A DNA stretch of 64,000 nt from Polychytrium aggregatum (Eukaryota; Chytridiomycota; Chytridiomycetes; Polychytriales): contig NW_026516336.1 in NCBI RefSeq assembly GCF_025602895.1, forward strand, positions 1-64,000. The letters are read 5' to 3'. Positions 10,315 through 21,400 of the stretch are shown here, in pieces (the stretch's first letter is position 1; the number at the start of each line of letters is the position of its first letter). The position numbers and the translations under genes were made by a program. The notes under the pieces were generated by a model. That model saw nothing but the letters and a program-made list of their open reading frames with translations. It made no database searches and was not told the DNA's origin.

Positions 10315-11927
10315 TTGCGGGGAGGAGTGGTTCCTTCGCGTCCGCCTTTTTCTTGGCGGCCTGGTTTGTTGCGAGCCAGTTCCTTCGCCTTAGCAGTGAT
10401 CTGCTCGGCGACGGCTGGGTCGTTCATCTTCCGTTGGTACAAGGTCGCCGTGAGGAGGTCATTGGATTCCGCACATATCCTGGCAGCGCGTTCAATGAAG
10501 CTCTTGATTTGGAGCTTCTTGGACTCCTTCTCGGCCTCGGTGATCTTCGACACGTCCATGTGTGCGACTTCAGTGAATTTCATGTCCGTAATGTGCTTCA
10601 AGAATTCTTCTCTCGAGCTCTTGTCTCTGAGAACAAACTCACAGACGCTGTTGTTGACAAAGCTGATATTCAAAATCTGGTTGGTGGCAAAACCTTTCTC
10701 CTTGAAAGCTTGTCTGATCGTGCGGTAGCTACCCCGAGGGATACCCTTGACGTAAACCCAAGCGGCGTTGTCCATCCTATCCTTTAAGGGTCCTTCCTCG
10801 ACAGGGACCGAGGATCTGATCATCCTGAATGGCGTGGCAGTCTTGGGCACCAGCCACTTGCCGTCGGTGGGGTCACGGCCGCGGAGGATGGCGCCGATGG
10901 CCTCGTTCTTCTTGCCGGCATCGGCCTCCTGGTGGACTTTTTCGAGGGCCGCCAGCTTGCGCGCGTCGATTGTCTTGTTGTCGGGCTGCTTCTTGGCACC
11001 CCGCTGGGCGGCTGCTGCGTAGGATGTCGGAGCTGGGCGTTCCGAGATGGCCCGGGACGCATGCTCCAGCTCGGAGGCGAGCGTCTGCATGCACTCGGTG
11101 GCGCTCTGGGTCAGGGCCTTGATTCTAGCAGCTTCCTCGGGCTTGCTGAGGTCCAGCTTGGCGAGTTCTTCGTTAATCTTCTGAGCTTTCTTGAGAAGCT
11201 CACTCTGGATGTGCTGAAGCTGCTGTTGGGGACTCTGCTTCTTGCGCATGTCGGTGGCGCAGACGCGCTTCCCGACAGCCCTGGCATCGGCGAGGGAGGC
11301 CCGTTGTTCGAAAAGCTTCCATCCGGCTTCGTCATGGCGGGTCATCAGGCCCCAGAATACGAGGATGGAAAAATGCTTCCCGCATTCTTCCACCTTGGTG
11401 GCGGCGTCCGGGCTCATCAGCATGTTCTTGCAGACGACCGAGTGCTGGGCGTCGTCGATACGCCAGGCGGGGGGCTTGCTCCCTCTGCAACGGGAGCATT
11501 GAACTTGGTCTGCCTTCAGAGCGAAGACAAACCTAAAGCGGCGGTAGGTGATGTCTTTGAAATCGACCGGGATGAAGTCCTGGTCGGTGAGAGTGTTGTT
11601 CTTGGCCTTCTCGAGGATCGAGAGGGCCCACTTCTTTTCTTCAACCACGTCGGGCGGGTTGGGAAAGATTGCCGAATCTGCATAGAGCTCTTCGATAATT
11701 TCTTCGACGGTCTTCTTGCGACCGACGTGCAGCTGGATGGGCTCACCATCCCTGCGGTGCTTTTTGGTGGGTGCTGATTCGGTGGCCTCGGTGATATTGG
11801 CGCTACTGACCTGATGGCCGTTGCTTCCTAGGCTGCGATTTTCGTCCGGTTGGCCTGGTTCTTGGGCAGCAGGGCTGCCCGAGGTGTCTATGGCCATCTC
11901 GTTGATGGCCGTTTGGGTCGGGGGCAT
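10311..11927 (-). CDS. LINE ORF1: RNA-binding-like protein (538 aa)
   Basis: The start is placed at 11927 (M-P-P-T-Q-T-A-I); the frame stays open upstream but there crosses the tRNA-Gly gene, so it is not element coding sequence. The middle has a Cys-rich patch (C-S-R-C-R-G ... V-V-C ... C-G-K-H) that may bind zinc. A stretch of about 70 residues with Y-V-K-G-I-P-R-G and C-E-F-V-L-R-D resembles an RRM fold, as in L1-type ORF1 proteins. The tail is basic (K-P-G-R-Q-E-K-G-G-R). The likely role is binding element RNA to form the particle used in target-primed reverse transcription. The stop overlaps the ORF2 start by ATGA. Confidence 0.8.
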   Translation of the reverse strand: MPPTQTAINEMAIDTSGSPAAQEPGQPDENRSLGSNGHQVSSANITEATESAPTKKHRRDGEPIQLHVGRKKTVEEIIEELYADSAIFPNPPDVVEEKKWALSILEKAKNNTLTDQDFIPVDFKDITYRRFRFVFALKADQVQCSRCRGSKPPAWRIDDAQHSVVCKNMLMSPDAATKVEECGKHFSILVFWGLMTRHDEAGWKLFEQRASLADARAVGKRVCATDMRKKQSPQQQLQHIQSELLKKAQKINEELAKLDLSKPEEAARIKALTQSATECMQTLASELEHASRAISERPAPTSYAAAAQRGAKKQPDNKTIDARKLAALEKVHQEADAGKKNEAIGAILRGRDPTDGKWLVPKTATPFRMIRSSVPVEEGPLKDRMDNAAWVYVKGIPRGSYRTIRQAFKEKGFATNQILNISFVNNSVCEFVLRDKSSREEFLKHITDMKFTEVAHMDVSKITEAEKESKKLQIKSFIERAARICAESNDLLTATLYQRKMNDPAVAEQITAKAKELARNKPGRQEKGGREGTTPPRK

Positions 11928-12029
11928 GTGGAGGGGGTCGTTGGTTGAGAGTGTTGAGCGGTTTGTTAATAAAAGAGCGACGGAGAGCCTGTGCCTGTGG
12001 ATCCAAAAGTTGAGATCAAGGTCAAGCTC

Positions 12030-12100
12030 GCATGGTTGGTCCAGTGGTAGAATTGCCGCCTGCCACGCGGCAGACCCGGGTTCGATTCCCGGACCATGCA
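12030..12100 (+). tRNA. tRNA-Gly (anticodon GCC), copy 2, next to the LINE 5' end
   Basis: Complete 71-nt tRNA matching copy 1 throughout. Nucleotides 1-16 are the right copy of the target-site duplication, so the gene was rebuilt by the insertion. Its original 5' flank is now 5.5 kb away; its upstream DNA is the element's 5' UTR. Box A and box B are internal and intact, so it is probably still transcribed. Confidence 0.95.
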
Positions 12101-13080
12101 CTTTTGCTTGGCGTTTTTTTGGGCCATTCTTTTTTTCCATACCACCCTCCTCTTCCGCGGCTGGGTTGGCTGGCTTCGGATGGTATCGTGCATTCCCATG
12201 GCCCTTTTCATTCTATCCATTCATTCGGTTGATTGCCGACGGAACCAGTGGCGATTTTGCTGTTCTGTATCTTGTTGCCCGGTTGGACGCCGCAATACCG
12301 TGACGCCATCGGCGGCAGTGCCCGCAATCAACCGAGACCCTCTGGTATCTGTATCAGCAAATTCGCTCCAACAATGGGGTGGGTGCTTGGTGTTTTGCAA
12401 GTACCACTTCACTCTTGAAACAATCAAGACACGGCCGAGGAAAAATGCACTTACCAGGAAAGGTATCGATGGCAACAGCCCCAGAATAGGGCATAATTGG
12501 CGTCGTGTATTGGTCTGGCAGAAGACACGAAGGGCATCGAGAATCGAGACGAGGCACGCAGGGGCCGGAAGCGCGATAGGAGGCGGTATGAGCTGAGCAA
12601 CGAGACAAGTTGGGTGGGCAGAGCTCGGTCGCTCACAGGCGGCGCAATCGGAGCCCAAGATTCATGATTCAAGATTCAAGACTCAAGGAACAAGATTCAA
12701 GGGACAAAACCCCAGTCGTCGAACAACCAGCTATGGCAAAATCCTGTTCATGGTGTGCGGTGTGCGGTGTGTGGTGTGTATGGTGTGCGATGTGCGATGT
12801 GCGATGTGCGATGTGCGATGTGCGATGTGCGATGTGCGATGTGCGATGTGCGATGTGCGATGTGCGATGTGCGATGTGCGATGTGCGATGTGCGATGTGC
12901 GATGTGCGATGTGTTGTATAGATAGGTGACGGTATGACGATGCATGTTTGATCAGCATACGGAGATAAGATTTTGGTATCGCGGGGCTGCGATGGTGGTG
13001 TGGTGGGTGGCTCTGGGAGAATAGTTCGTCGATATTGATACAGTAATATAGGATATGAAATTAATGACGGCACAACCAAC
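12101..13080. other. Intergenic between two tRNA genes; contains 7-bp satellite
   Basis: Apart from the repeat at 12789-12914 and short GATTCAAGA-type repeats at 12660-12705, no supported gene. Frames up to about 165 codons show no family resemblance. Confidence 0.4.
12789..12914. repeat. (GATGTGC)18 tandem repeat
   Basis: About 18 uninterrupted 7-bp units. Seven is not a multiple of three, so every frame through it stays open and gives long artificial peptides on both strands; it is not evidence of coding. Confidence 0.95.
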
Positions 13081-13153
13081 GGATGGGTAGCGCAGTCGGC
13101 AGCGCGTGGGTCTCATAATCCCAAGGCCGCGAGTTCGATTCTCGCCTCGTCCA
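13081..13153 (+). tRNA. tRNA-Met (anticodon CAT, elongator type)
   Basis: Acceptor GGATGGG/CTCGTCC, anticodon loop CTCATAA (CAT) with the T-T pair at 31-39 often seen in elongator Met, T-arm GCGAG-TTCGATT-CTCGC, discriminator A. No intron. Confidence 0.94.
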
Positions 13154-14210
13154 TTCTCTTTTTGGTCTGCAACCAACCTGTGTTGGCTCTGCCGTGTGTT
13201 TCTCACTCTTGCCGTCTGGCCTGTTTCCCATCGCCATCTCTCAGCCACATGCAGAAGCGCCTTGGTGTCTCTGCCTTTGCGCTTTCAATTTTCAATTTTC
13301 ACAGACCCCTGCAGCAGCCACGGCTCGGACTGGTCGTGGCCATCGATGTGTGCTGCTGGGTGTTGCTGGCTGTTGCTGCTGGGTGTTGCTGGCTGTTGCT
13401 GCTGGCTGTTGCTGGCTGTTGCTGCTGGCTGTTGCTGGCTGTTGCTGCTGGCTGTTGCTGGCTGTTGCTGCTGGCTGTTGCTGCGCACAGGCCTTCTTGG
13501 CCTGCCGCTGTTCCTTTGCCTCGGACATTCCCGCTCCTCCCCGTCGCCAACTCCATCCGCCATGAGCACCGGAAGCTTCAATGCAAACAAAACCAAGGTG
13601 TGTCGCGGCGTCCCTCCCCCGGCTCAGTCGCCATGGCTCTCGCCTGTTTTCTGCATGACTTGTGCTTGACTGTTGCAGGGCATCCGCAAGGCATCTGCGT
13701 GGGTTTTACAGCGTTTCTGTGTGGGCTTCTGCATGAGCTTTGCTGGGCCTCTGTGTGGGTTCTGCACCATCCCGCCACCGTTCCCGCTGGCCGCCATTCT
13801 TCTCGACCCACATATCACATATCACATATCACATATCCACATATCCGCATATCCGCATACCCACACGACCAGCACCATCGCCGCTCGTGTGTGCGTCTCG
13901 ATCATGTTCAACCCCTTGCTCAACCTCCATTTGATTCCCTTGGCCCATTTCGGCATCTCCCGTTTCCTCGCGCAGGTGCTCTTCGTCCTGATCGAGGCTC
14001 TCTTCTCTGCAATCCGTTCCAGTCTTCACGCTGTTGACACTCTCCCCACCATCGTTCATATTGTGTCTCTCTCAGTTTTGTCGATTATCCATCGAACCCA
14101 CACTTCAATCGACTCATGCCGCAAATCCATCGTCATGGTTTGACAACAGAAAATTGTCAAACCAATGTCCTATCGTTGTTTGAGTCACTGTCCAAAACAA
14201 AATGTTTAAC
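13154..14210. other. Intergenic; simple repeats, no gene recognised
   Basis: 13350-13490 is a GCTGTTGCTG-type repeat and 13805-13860 an ACATATC/CATATC repeat. A short hydrophobic frame could be spliced from 13562 onward (M-S-T-G-S-F-N-A-N-K-T-K, then a donor-like GTGTGT and acceptor near 13678), but I recognise no family and do not call it. Confidence 0.35.
13350..13490. repeat. GCTGTTGCTG-type repeat
   Basis: Degenerate 9-21 bp units built from GCTGTTGCTGG and GTTGCTGCT. It opens frames in all phases. Confidence 0.85.
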
Positions 14211-14284
14211 CACCCACGGCGGGGGTCGAACCCGCAGCCTTTGGATTAGAAGTCCAATGCGCTATCCAATTGCGCCACGCGGGC
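14211..14284 (-). tRNA. tRNA-Arg (anticodon TCT)
   Basis: Minus strand, 74 nt. Acceptor GCCCGCG/CGTGGGT, anticodon loop CTTCTAA (TCT), T-arm GCGGG-TTCGACC-CCCGC, discriminator G. No intron. Confidence 0.94.
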
Positions 14285-15304
14285 TTTCGCTCATTCTTTT
14301 TCCTCAATGACATACACATACAATCCTCTTCTAACCCTTCGATTCCACATCACATTCTCCCCCGCATACCCCCACATTTTCATCTGTACTTGATCCGGCC
14401 TCATATCTCACCTTGTTTTGTTTTGCATGGGACTTGATCACCACATTTTCCACACGATTCATTTCCATTCCTCTTTCTCTCGTTCTCCCTTTCCAGTCCA
14501 TCAATTGCATCGTCGTTGCTTCCTTCAAGATCCCGGCTTCGACTGGATCTCCGTCTTCGTACCCGGACTGATAGATAATCCCGCTTTTCAAGCATGGCAA
14601 GTCCTTCGTCCGACTCCAATATGATCCGCCAAATCCTTGGCCTTGATTAAGCGCTCCAAGTACACTTCAAGATGATGCAGATCGGAGGTCATGGCGGCGA
14701 TAGGCAATTGTGAATCAAGCGGCGTTTGTTCGGCCATCATGTTTCGTCGGCTATTGTTCTCGCTTTTCCTTGGCACGAATTTATTGATTGTCAGAGAAAA
14801 TACCAACGCTCAGCGAGTTGCGAGGGTCCCAGCTGGTATTAGCCAAATTAAACCAGCCACGATCGTTGGTATATGTTTTGTTTGGTGCCTGAGAGCTCCC
14901 CCGTCCTGACTTGTTCGTATTAATTACCGCCAATCCCAGCGTTGAGAAGGACCATGAACACATGTTCAGTATCATTCCTGTCTCGGATGTCATCTGCAAG
15001 TGTTTTCTCGGGACCCAAAGGGAAGCAATCTCTACCAGCAACCACCGCCTGATTTCTTCATTATTTTACATGCGCCGTGACTCGGTCGGCAATACCGATT
15101 CTCTATTGCTTGAAACTTGCTTATCCCCTCCCCACATTGTCGAGTCAGGCCACGCATCGAAGACGCCTCAACATCAAGTTTATGGGCCAAGTCTCAAAGC
15201 TTTGTGCTTGTGGTGGGATGTGAAGGTCAGGATATGTGCGCGTCGTTTCCACCGTTGGCTTTGGAGACGACACGACCAAGGCAGTTCTATTACCATCTTC
15301 GTGT
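14285..15304. other. Intergenic, no gene seen
   Basis: Between tRNA-Arg and the 3' end of the phosphatase gene. No frame with recognisable family features. Confidence 0.4.
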
Positions 15305-17420
15305 CTAAAGGAGCAAGCTGCGGATCCTGTTTTGGATCTCGGGGGTGACGCCAATGGAGCTTAGGTAGTTCGGCACGCCACCATACTCGCTCTGGATATA
15401 GGCCAGAGTCGATTCCATGACCTGTCAGCCGAGAGTGGATAAGGCTGTTAATTGATTGCAGCGGCACTTTGCCAGGGCAGTATACAGGAGTGCTCGAGAC
15501 ACCAAGATCTAGGCTCCATTTGCCTCGTTTCGTTTGAGGGGGGGGGGAGACGGATGCAGTCTGTTCATATGCTCCCGCTGCTTGGGTTTCTCCTGTCGCA
15601 GATGTTGTGTCCCAAAGTCGGGCTAGCTTTCTCACCTCGGGCGGGCTTTTTGAGAACTCCTCTGATACGCCAAACTTGCCGGCTTCCTTTACAATGTTCC
15701 CCATGAATCCACTTTCGACGAGATTGCCTTCTGACAGCTGGTAGTCACTGACCACGTCTTGGTCCGAAACGCCGAGGACCTTGAGAAGTAGGGCTATGAA
15801 TCCAAAGTACCACATCGAGTCGCAGCGACAGAGTGATTTGGCAAAGAGACGGAGGAAATCAGGGATGTTACACGACAGGTGCTGTTGTAAGACGATGGCA
15901 GGGGCTGTTGGGTAACAGTACTGCGGTTGCTGAAATGACTCAATTGTCGCCACCGTCTTGACGTTCACCTGAAATCAAGCCGGTGCGGTCTTTTCCAGCA
16001 GAGCAGTGGATCAGGATCGGATGCGCTCGTTCGTCCGCAAGAATATCAAAGGCACGCTTGATATAGTGGCCACAGTAAGTAATAAAAACTTTGTTGAGGC
16101 CCAGCAGCCCATCTCGGTTGAAGGCACTATCTTGAAGGGCAACCCGCTTTGCATCGTCGAGTCGGGCGGTGGCGACGCTGGCGACCAACGAACTGAGATC
16201 GACAATGGACGAATCGGTGCAGGGAGCAACGAGCAGGTGAGCAGTTGTTCGCGGCGAATGATAAGCTGGCATTCCGCCAAACTCCTCTGGGATGGGACTG
16301 CAAGGCCGCCCGTGGTGCGCAATGGAACCACGCAGAGGGAGAGTGGCGGTTTGTAACCTGTCGTGGGTGGTGCCTTTGAGCAAGCCCACACTTCTTGCGG
16401 GAACCTATGCAGCATATTCGACCAGTGTCCTCGATTGGACACAGCTATCAGCGATGCCGCGGTGATCTCAATCGACAGGACTCACAGTTTGGATCGAAGG
16501 GGCAGCGATGCAAATACAGGTAAATATAGAGCCTTGGTAAAATCCAACTTGATTCTCACTCGATCCTGGTCGTTGGTGCGGTATCGCTGGATTGTGCGTC
16601 ATCAGTGGCATGCCGTGGATAAGTGGAAGAGGGGAAGTGGGCACAAGTGAGGTTTTCCAGCGGATAAAGGGACGAGCAGAGGGACGAGCAGAGGGAAATA
16701 CCTGTTGGATGAACTGCTGGTTGATAAGCGGTGGCTCCTCGGCAACTTTCTCGGAACTGCGGGTGGATAGGCGAGTGTGTCAAGTCCGCTGCACCGTGAT
16801 CCAACCGAACGGCCGCATTGCCAAGTGGGCATCGCAGCCAGATCCAGAAACGGGGACTAGCAGGCGAGACCTGCTACTTGCAGTCTTCGCTCCGGGGTCG
16901 GTTTCAGCGACGTTGCGGGCAAAACAACGGCATTCCTCCGACGGTTGTGGGGACAGCGCTGGTGAGGTGCCCTGCTCTTGGGTGCAGCTACGTTCGTCTT
17001 GTCATCTGGACTATCCACACCGCACTCAGCACTCTCCGGCGTCCCTGCTTTTGGTCTTCCTGGTGCACAGCATACCTTGAACGCAGGTCCATAATAGTTT
17101 TGATTCCCAGGTTCTTGGTGATGAAGTCGACGTCGGATTGTGTGCCCAGGTCGGGCGTGGCCGAGCGAAAGACGAGCCCAGACTTTGCAAATCTGGATGG
17201 GATGGACTGGGTGAGTTGCAGATGTCGGGAGACAGAGAGCCAAGCGGCGAGTACAACGTGGTGGGTTTTTGCGAGGGTGAGCCGTGGCATGAGGGCAGTG
17301 ATAACTTGGGAGTTATATGAATGCAAACGGATGTCGCCGCACATACTTTCCGCAGGCATCGCGGAAGTTTGGAATGCTTTCAAAGCTGTAAAGCAGCTGG
17401 TGGGTCGCTTGGGAGCCCAT
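15305..17420 (-). CDS. Tyrosine-protein phosphatase, Siw14/Y_phosphatase3 type, spliced
   Basis: Spliced gene read from family motifs. Exon 1 17347-17420 (start at 17420; gives S-I-P-N-F-R-D), exon 2 17076-17192 (L-V-F-R-S-A-T-P-D then K-T-I-M-D-L-R-S), an exon near 16486-16593 (R-V-R-I-K-L-D-F-T-K), exon 15969-16192 with the active site H-C-S-A-G-K-D-R-T-G, exon 15636-15793 (L-L-L-K-V-L-G-V-S-D, then S-D-Y-Q-L-S-E) and exon 15305-15421 (Y-G-G-V-P-N-Y-L, then the L-L-L stop). The listed junctions have GT..AG ends and matching phases. The coding link between 16594 and 17075 could not be fixed; one more exon is probable there. The motifs N-F-R-D-x2-G, D-L-R-S and C-x5-R-T are those of this Cys-based phosphatase family. 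It is divergently arranged with the NLR-like gene at 18479. Confidence 0.82.
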
Positions 17421-18478
17421 CGAGTCGATATGAAAGGCTGCAGATGAACGTGGTGGGAGGGGTAGGCTGTGTCTGGATTGTTGGAGACGGCTGCACGATT
17501 AGAAACCAGCATTTGGCAGCCGCCGATGGGCTTTTTGATCCCGGGCATCCACAATGTTGGCTCTGGCTCATTCAGCACCAAAGGACGCTGGAACCAAGCC
17601 GACGAGAGAACACAGAGCAGGCTTCGTACTTTTCCGGCGACGGACGACGATGGGAGGAGCAGGTCTATCGTGGGCGGAGAGACGGCGGGCGAGCAGGCGG
17701 GTTTCGATGGCTTTCGGCCAGCCGAGTCTCGGATAGAACAAGTCTCGGGACAAGTCTCAAGATGGGCCGTGCCCGATTGCGATGGCGATCCGGGTGTTGA
17801 GATCGAAGCTGGTCTGTCGGGCCAAGGCTCAGCGGAGGACGGTTCGCCTCGCTGGGTTCCAGCCGCAGCGACGTTTGTGACCCAAGAGCACGGGAAGGAG
17901 CGTGCTTGTTTGGGGAAGGGAAAACGGAGCATGCCCCGGGAGAATCCCTGGCTTGAGCGAAGATTTGCGGTTGGAGTGGCGATCGCCATGGCCGATTCTG
18001 CTCGAAGAGACGGCGCTTTATCACTCAGGCGAGGTTATCGACCGGTATCGCAAGGCGCCAAGCCAGAGCAACGCTGCTGATGTCCCGCTTGCGCTCAACA
18101 TCCGATGCCGCCAACTCGTTGACACCCTGGATGAACAAATGGCTGCAAGAGCGGCATCGGGGAGAAGCGATGCCGGAGCCGACAATATCATTGCCACGTC
18201 GGTGATTCAAAGCGCACAGACTGGATGGATCGGCACCAGCACTTATAAGGTTGGATGAGCCCAAGCAAGTCGTCCATGCTCTGATTCGGAAATGTGGGAA
18301 CTGCGTTATCGCCACCATGTATGGACACAGGACCGACCCGCATGGCCAAGGGGTCCCGCTCTGGATCGGGTCCGCGGGACAGGGGGTGCCGTGGATACCC
18401 TCCCATCGAGCGGGTGCCTATATATGCATCCACCTCATCTGTCCTCTGGTCTCATCCGCTCCATCAAAGAACGCAGCA
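17421..18478. other. Divergent promoter region, phosphatase / NLR 1
   Basis: About 1.06 kb between two start codons pointing apart. Longer frames occur on both strands but show no family motif. Confidence 0.5.
18419..18424 (+). promoter_or_regulatory. TATA-like box of NLR 1
   Basis: TATATA about 55 bp upstream of the ATG at 18479, in an otherwise GC-rich stretch. Confidence 0.4.
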
Positions 18479-21400
18479 ATGAGCGAGCCCGCCTCATTCA
18501 GATCGCATCCCCAGGATGACTGGGCCTATCGCAACGAAAATCCCACTTATGATGTCTTTATCAGGTGGGTGTCGCATCGACATTGATGGCGCTCACTCGG
18601 GCTCGGCTGCCGCTCTCTAACACTCCTCTCACAGCTACCGGGCCAACAGCGAGGCCGAGAGCGCATCGACCCTGCGTGGAACTCTCGCCAGCACTCCTCT
18701 GGGCCACCAGGCACTCCATCCATACCTCGACCGGGAGTGCCTTGACGACGACCAGGACTGGGAGCAGGGCTCCATCGACGCCTTGTACATATCCAAAATG
18801 ATCATCATTCTCCTTTCCGAGGAGGGACTGAAGCGCACATTCAACGCTCATGTCCAGCCCGACAACCAACTCCTTGAGGTGCCGTGCCATTCTCAGTCGG
18901 GATAGCACACCCCTCCATATGCACCGCTCGATGCTGATATTTACGCTCTTCCGCCCCACAGATCCAGCACGCCCTCAAGCGGATGAAGGACACTGCCACC
19001 ACCGACCACCCTGTCATCGTCCAGCCTGTGCTCATGTGGTCCACCCGCAAGTTCGGCGACGAGACCCTCAAGAAGGAATACTTCCCACCCATCAACGAGT
19101 TTCCTGACTACCCTCCGATTCACGATAAGAGTCCGTTGTTCGATGGAGAGCATTTGACCGTCCAACAGACATTTAAGGAGCTGTTCAAGCTCCAAACATT
19201 CACGGCTGCTGACACAGCGGCGCTCAGGCAGTAAGTCGAGGGAATACTGTGAATGTTAATCCATCCACACTCGTTACTGACCCACATTCTCCATTTCAGC
19301 CTGGCTCCAACATTTCGAGAACTCGTCACCAAGACCGCAAAGGCAGCGAGGGGTGGAGCAGCACATCACAAGGATAGTCCCATCCAGCTCACTGCCGACC
19401 AAGACTCGCTCCTGCGACTCCTCCTCGATCCTGTCGACTCCACTTTGGACAGAAGGGCACTCGAGGATCTGTATGTCGAGGGTACCCGTCATTGGCTGTT
19501 CAACCAGACCACCGACTGGGTCAACCAGGACACCACCGACACTGTCCTGTGGGTCAATGCTGTTGCTGGGGTGGGCAAGTCTGTCGCTGCTGCCCAGATC
19601 GCCAACATCCTCACGGCCACCAACCAGCTGGTGTCGGCGCTGTTCCTCAAGTACAACGACATCCGCAAGAGCGATCCACGAGTGGTGCTGAATACTATCG
19701 CATACGGTCTGTGCAAGTGGTACTCGCCGATCAGCCGCAAACTGCTCGATACCGGCCACTCCAAGGACAATCTCGACAAGATGAGCATCCCCGAACTGTT
19801 CAAGGCCGTGATTGCCGATCCACTCGAGGCCATCGGCGACTACAGACCCAAGGGATCGGTGATGATCCTGGTGGATGCACTCGACGAGTGTTCTCCGCGC
19901 GACCAGCTGCTCGGTCTGCTTGCCGTGCGCTTCGTCGAACTGAACAGGACCCGTCCGTGGCTCAAGCTGCTGCTGACATCCCCGACCCGAGGACGATATC
20001 AAGGCAGCATTCGATGGAGTCCCGACCAAGACGATCGAACCCTCGAGCGAGGAGAACATCCGTGACCTCGAGGTGTTCATCCACCACCGACTTCGAGTGT
20101 ATGACACTCTCAGTGACTCGAACCGCACCGAGGCAGTCGCCATCCTGCTGGACCAGTCCAAGACATTCGTGTGGATCAACCTACTCCTCAACACCGTCGA
20201 TGCAGCATCCAGAGACGGCCCAGTGACACTCGCCACGATCAAGGACATCAACGACAGCGCCGCCGATGTCGGCCAGCTGTACCACAAGACATTCGCCAAG
20301 ATCCACTCGCAGTCGAGCCACCCGGCCGAGCTGGTCACGGTGGTGTCGGCGATCGCCACGGCCCAGTCGATCCTGACCCCGCAGATCATCGCCGATGTGT
20401 TTGGACTCGAGATCGGCGTCGTTCGCGAGTGTCTCAAGAGCCTCAGTCTGGTCCTCGATCCTGGTGCCAATGGACTGGGTCCCCGAGGCAGCCAGTCCAC
20501 CAACACCGAGGTCAAGTTCAACCACAAGTCGGTGGCGGACTATCTCCTCGGCGACTCATCGACTGGCCATCCGTGGCATGTATCGACCTCGTTCCACATG
20601 GTGTTTGCCAAGGGATGTCTCGGTGTGATCCTCTCGCACGAGCCAGTGATCAACATCTGCGATATCTTCGACTTTCACGACAAGATCCCAGACCTCGAGG
20701 ACAGGGTCTCAGCCACGATCACACCGTCGCTGCGATACAGCATCGCCCACTGGATCACACACTTTGTGTGGTGTGTGGACGGAGAGGCCGAGTCGAGTCC
20801 GGTGTGGCAGTCGGCCGAGATGGTCGATGTGGCAGCGGTGCTCACTCGGTTCGTCAAGACGCATGTGTTCTTCTGGCTCGAGTGTGGGTCGCTCACACAT
20901 GTGGTCAAGCCGATCATCGAGCAACTGGCTGTGCTGCGAGGAGTGACCAACATGGCACCCAGCACCATCATCGACGACACCACGAAGGAACTGGTCAAGG
21001 ACACGTATCGATTCATCCGCGAGTTTGCCGATCCCGTCATCAAGAGTGCACCACAGGTGTACAACTCGGGGTATGCATTCACACCGAAGGAGACGGCGAT
21101 CTACAAGACATATGCCACCCAGCTCGAGGACAAGATCCCGTTCCTGGTCACCTGCGGTCCAGCACCCACCTGGGATCCGTGTGAGATGACACTCACTGGT
21201 CACAAGAGCCGGGTGAACTCTGTGGCAATCTCATCCGATGGCAAGTTGATTGTTTCTGGCTCTTGGGACAAGACCATCAAGTTATGGGATGCCACCACGG
21301 GCCAGCTGAAGCGCACTCTTGAAGGCCACACGGACGGCGTCAATTCTGTCGTGATCTCACCCGATAGAAAATGGATTGTCTCTGGCTCAGGTGATAAGAC

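Larger units (their letters stand above)
6570..12029 (-). mobile_element. Non-LTR retrotransposon (LINE) inserted in a tRNA-Gly gene
   Basis: A 5460-bp element read on the minus strand, with two open frames and no terminal repeats. Order: 5' UTR of about 100 nt (11928-12029), ORF1 (10311-11927), ORF2 with APE endonuclease and reverse transcriptase (6814-10314), and a 3' UTR of about 240 nt ending CCCACCTATTG without a poly(A) tail. It is bounded by exact 16-bp copies of tRNA-Gly nt 1-16, so it inserted after tRNA nucleotide 16, head to head with the tRNA. Both frames are open and the 5' UTR is present, so it looks full length and recent. The lack of RNase H and presence of a C-terminal Cys/His cluster recall the L1/Tx1 side of LINEs; clade assignment is inference. 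Confidence 0.9.

Noticed and set aside
11928-12140. Upstream start for LINE ORF1 at 12140
   Set aside because: The frame there passes through the tRNA-Gly gene and outside the element boundary at 12029.
12789-12914. Regular repeat that could be taken for a CRISPR array or a repeat protein
   Set aside because: Pure 7-bp satellite with no spacers; frames are open only because 7 is not a multiple of 3.
17902-18258. Possible coding exon upstream of NLR 1
   Set aside because: No TIR or other motif; the TATA-like box and ATG at 18479 explain the gene start.
19274-20527. Long antisense frame across NLR 1 (and the matching one across NLR 2)
   Set aside because: Mirror of the coding strand caused by codon bias; the sense frame has NACHT motifs.
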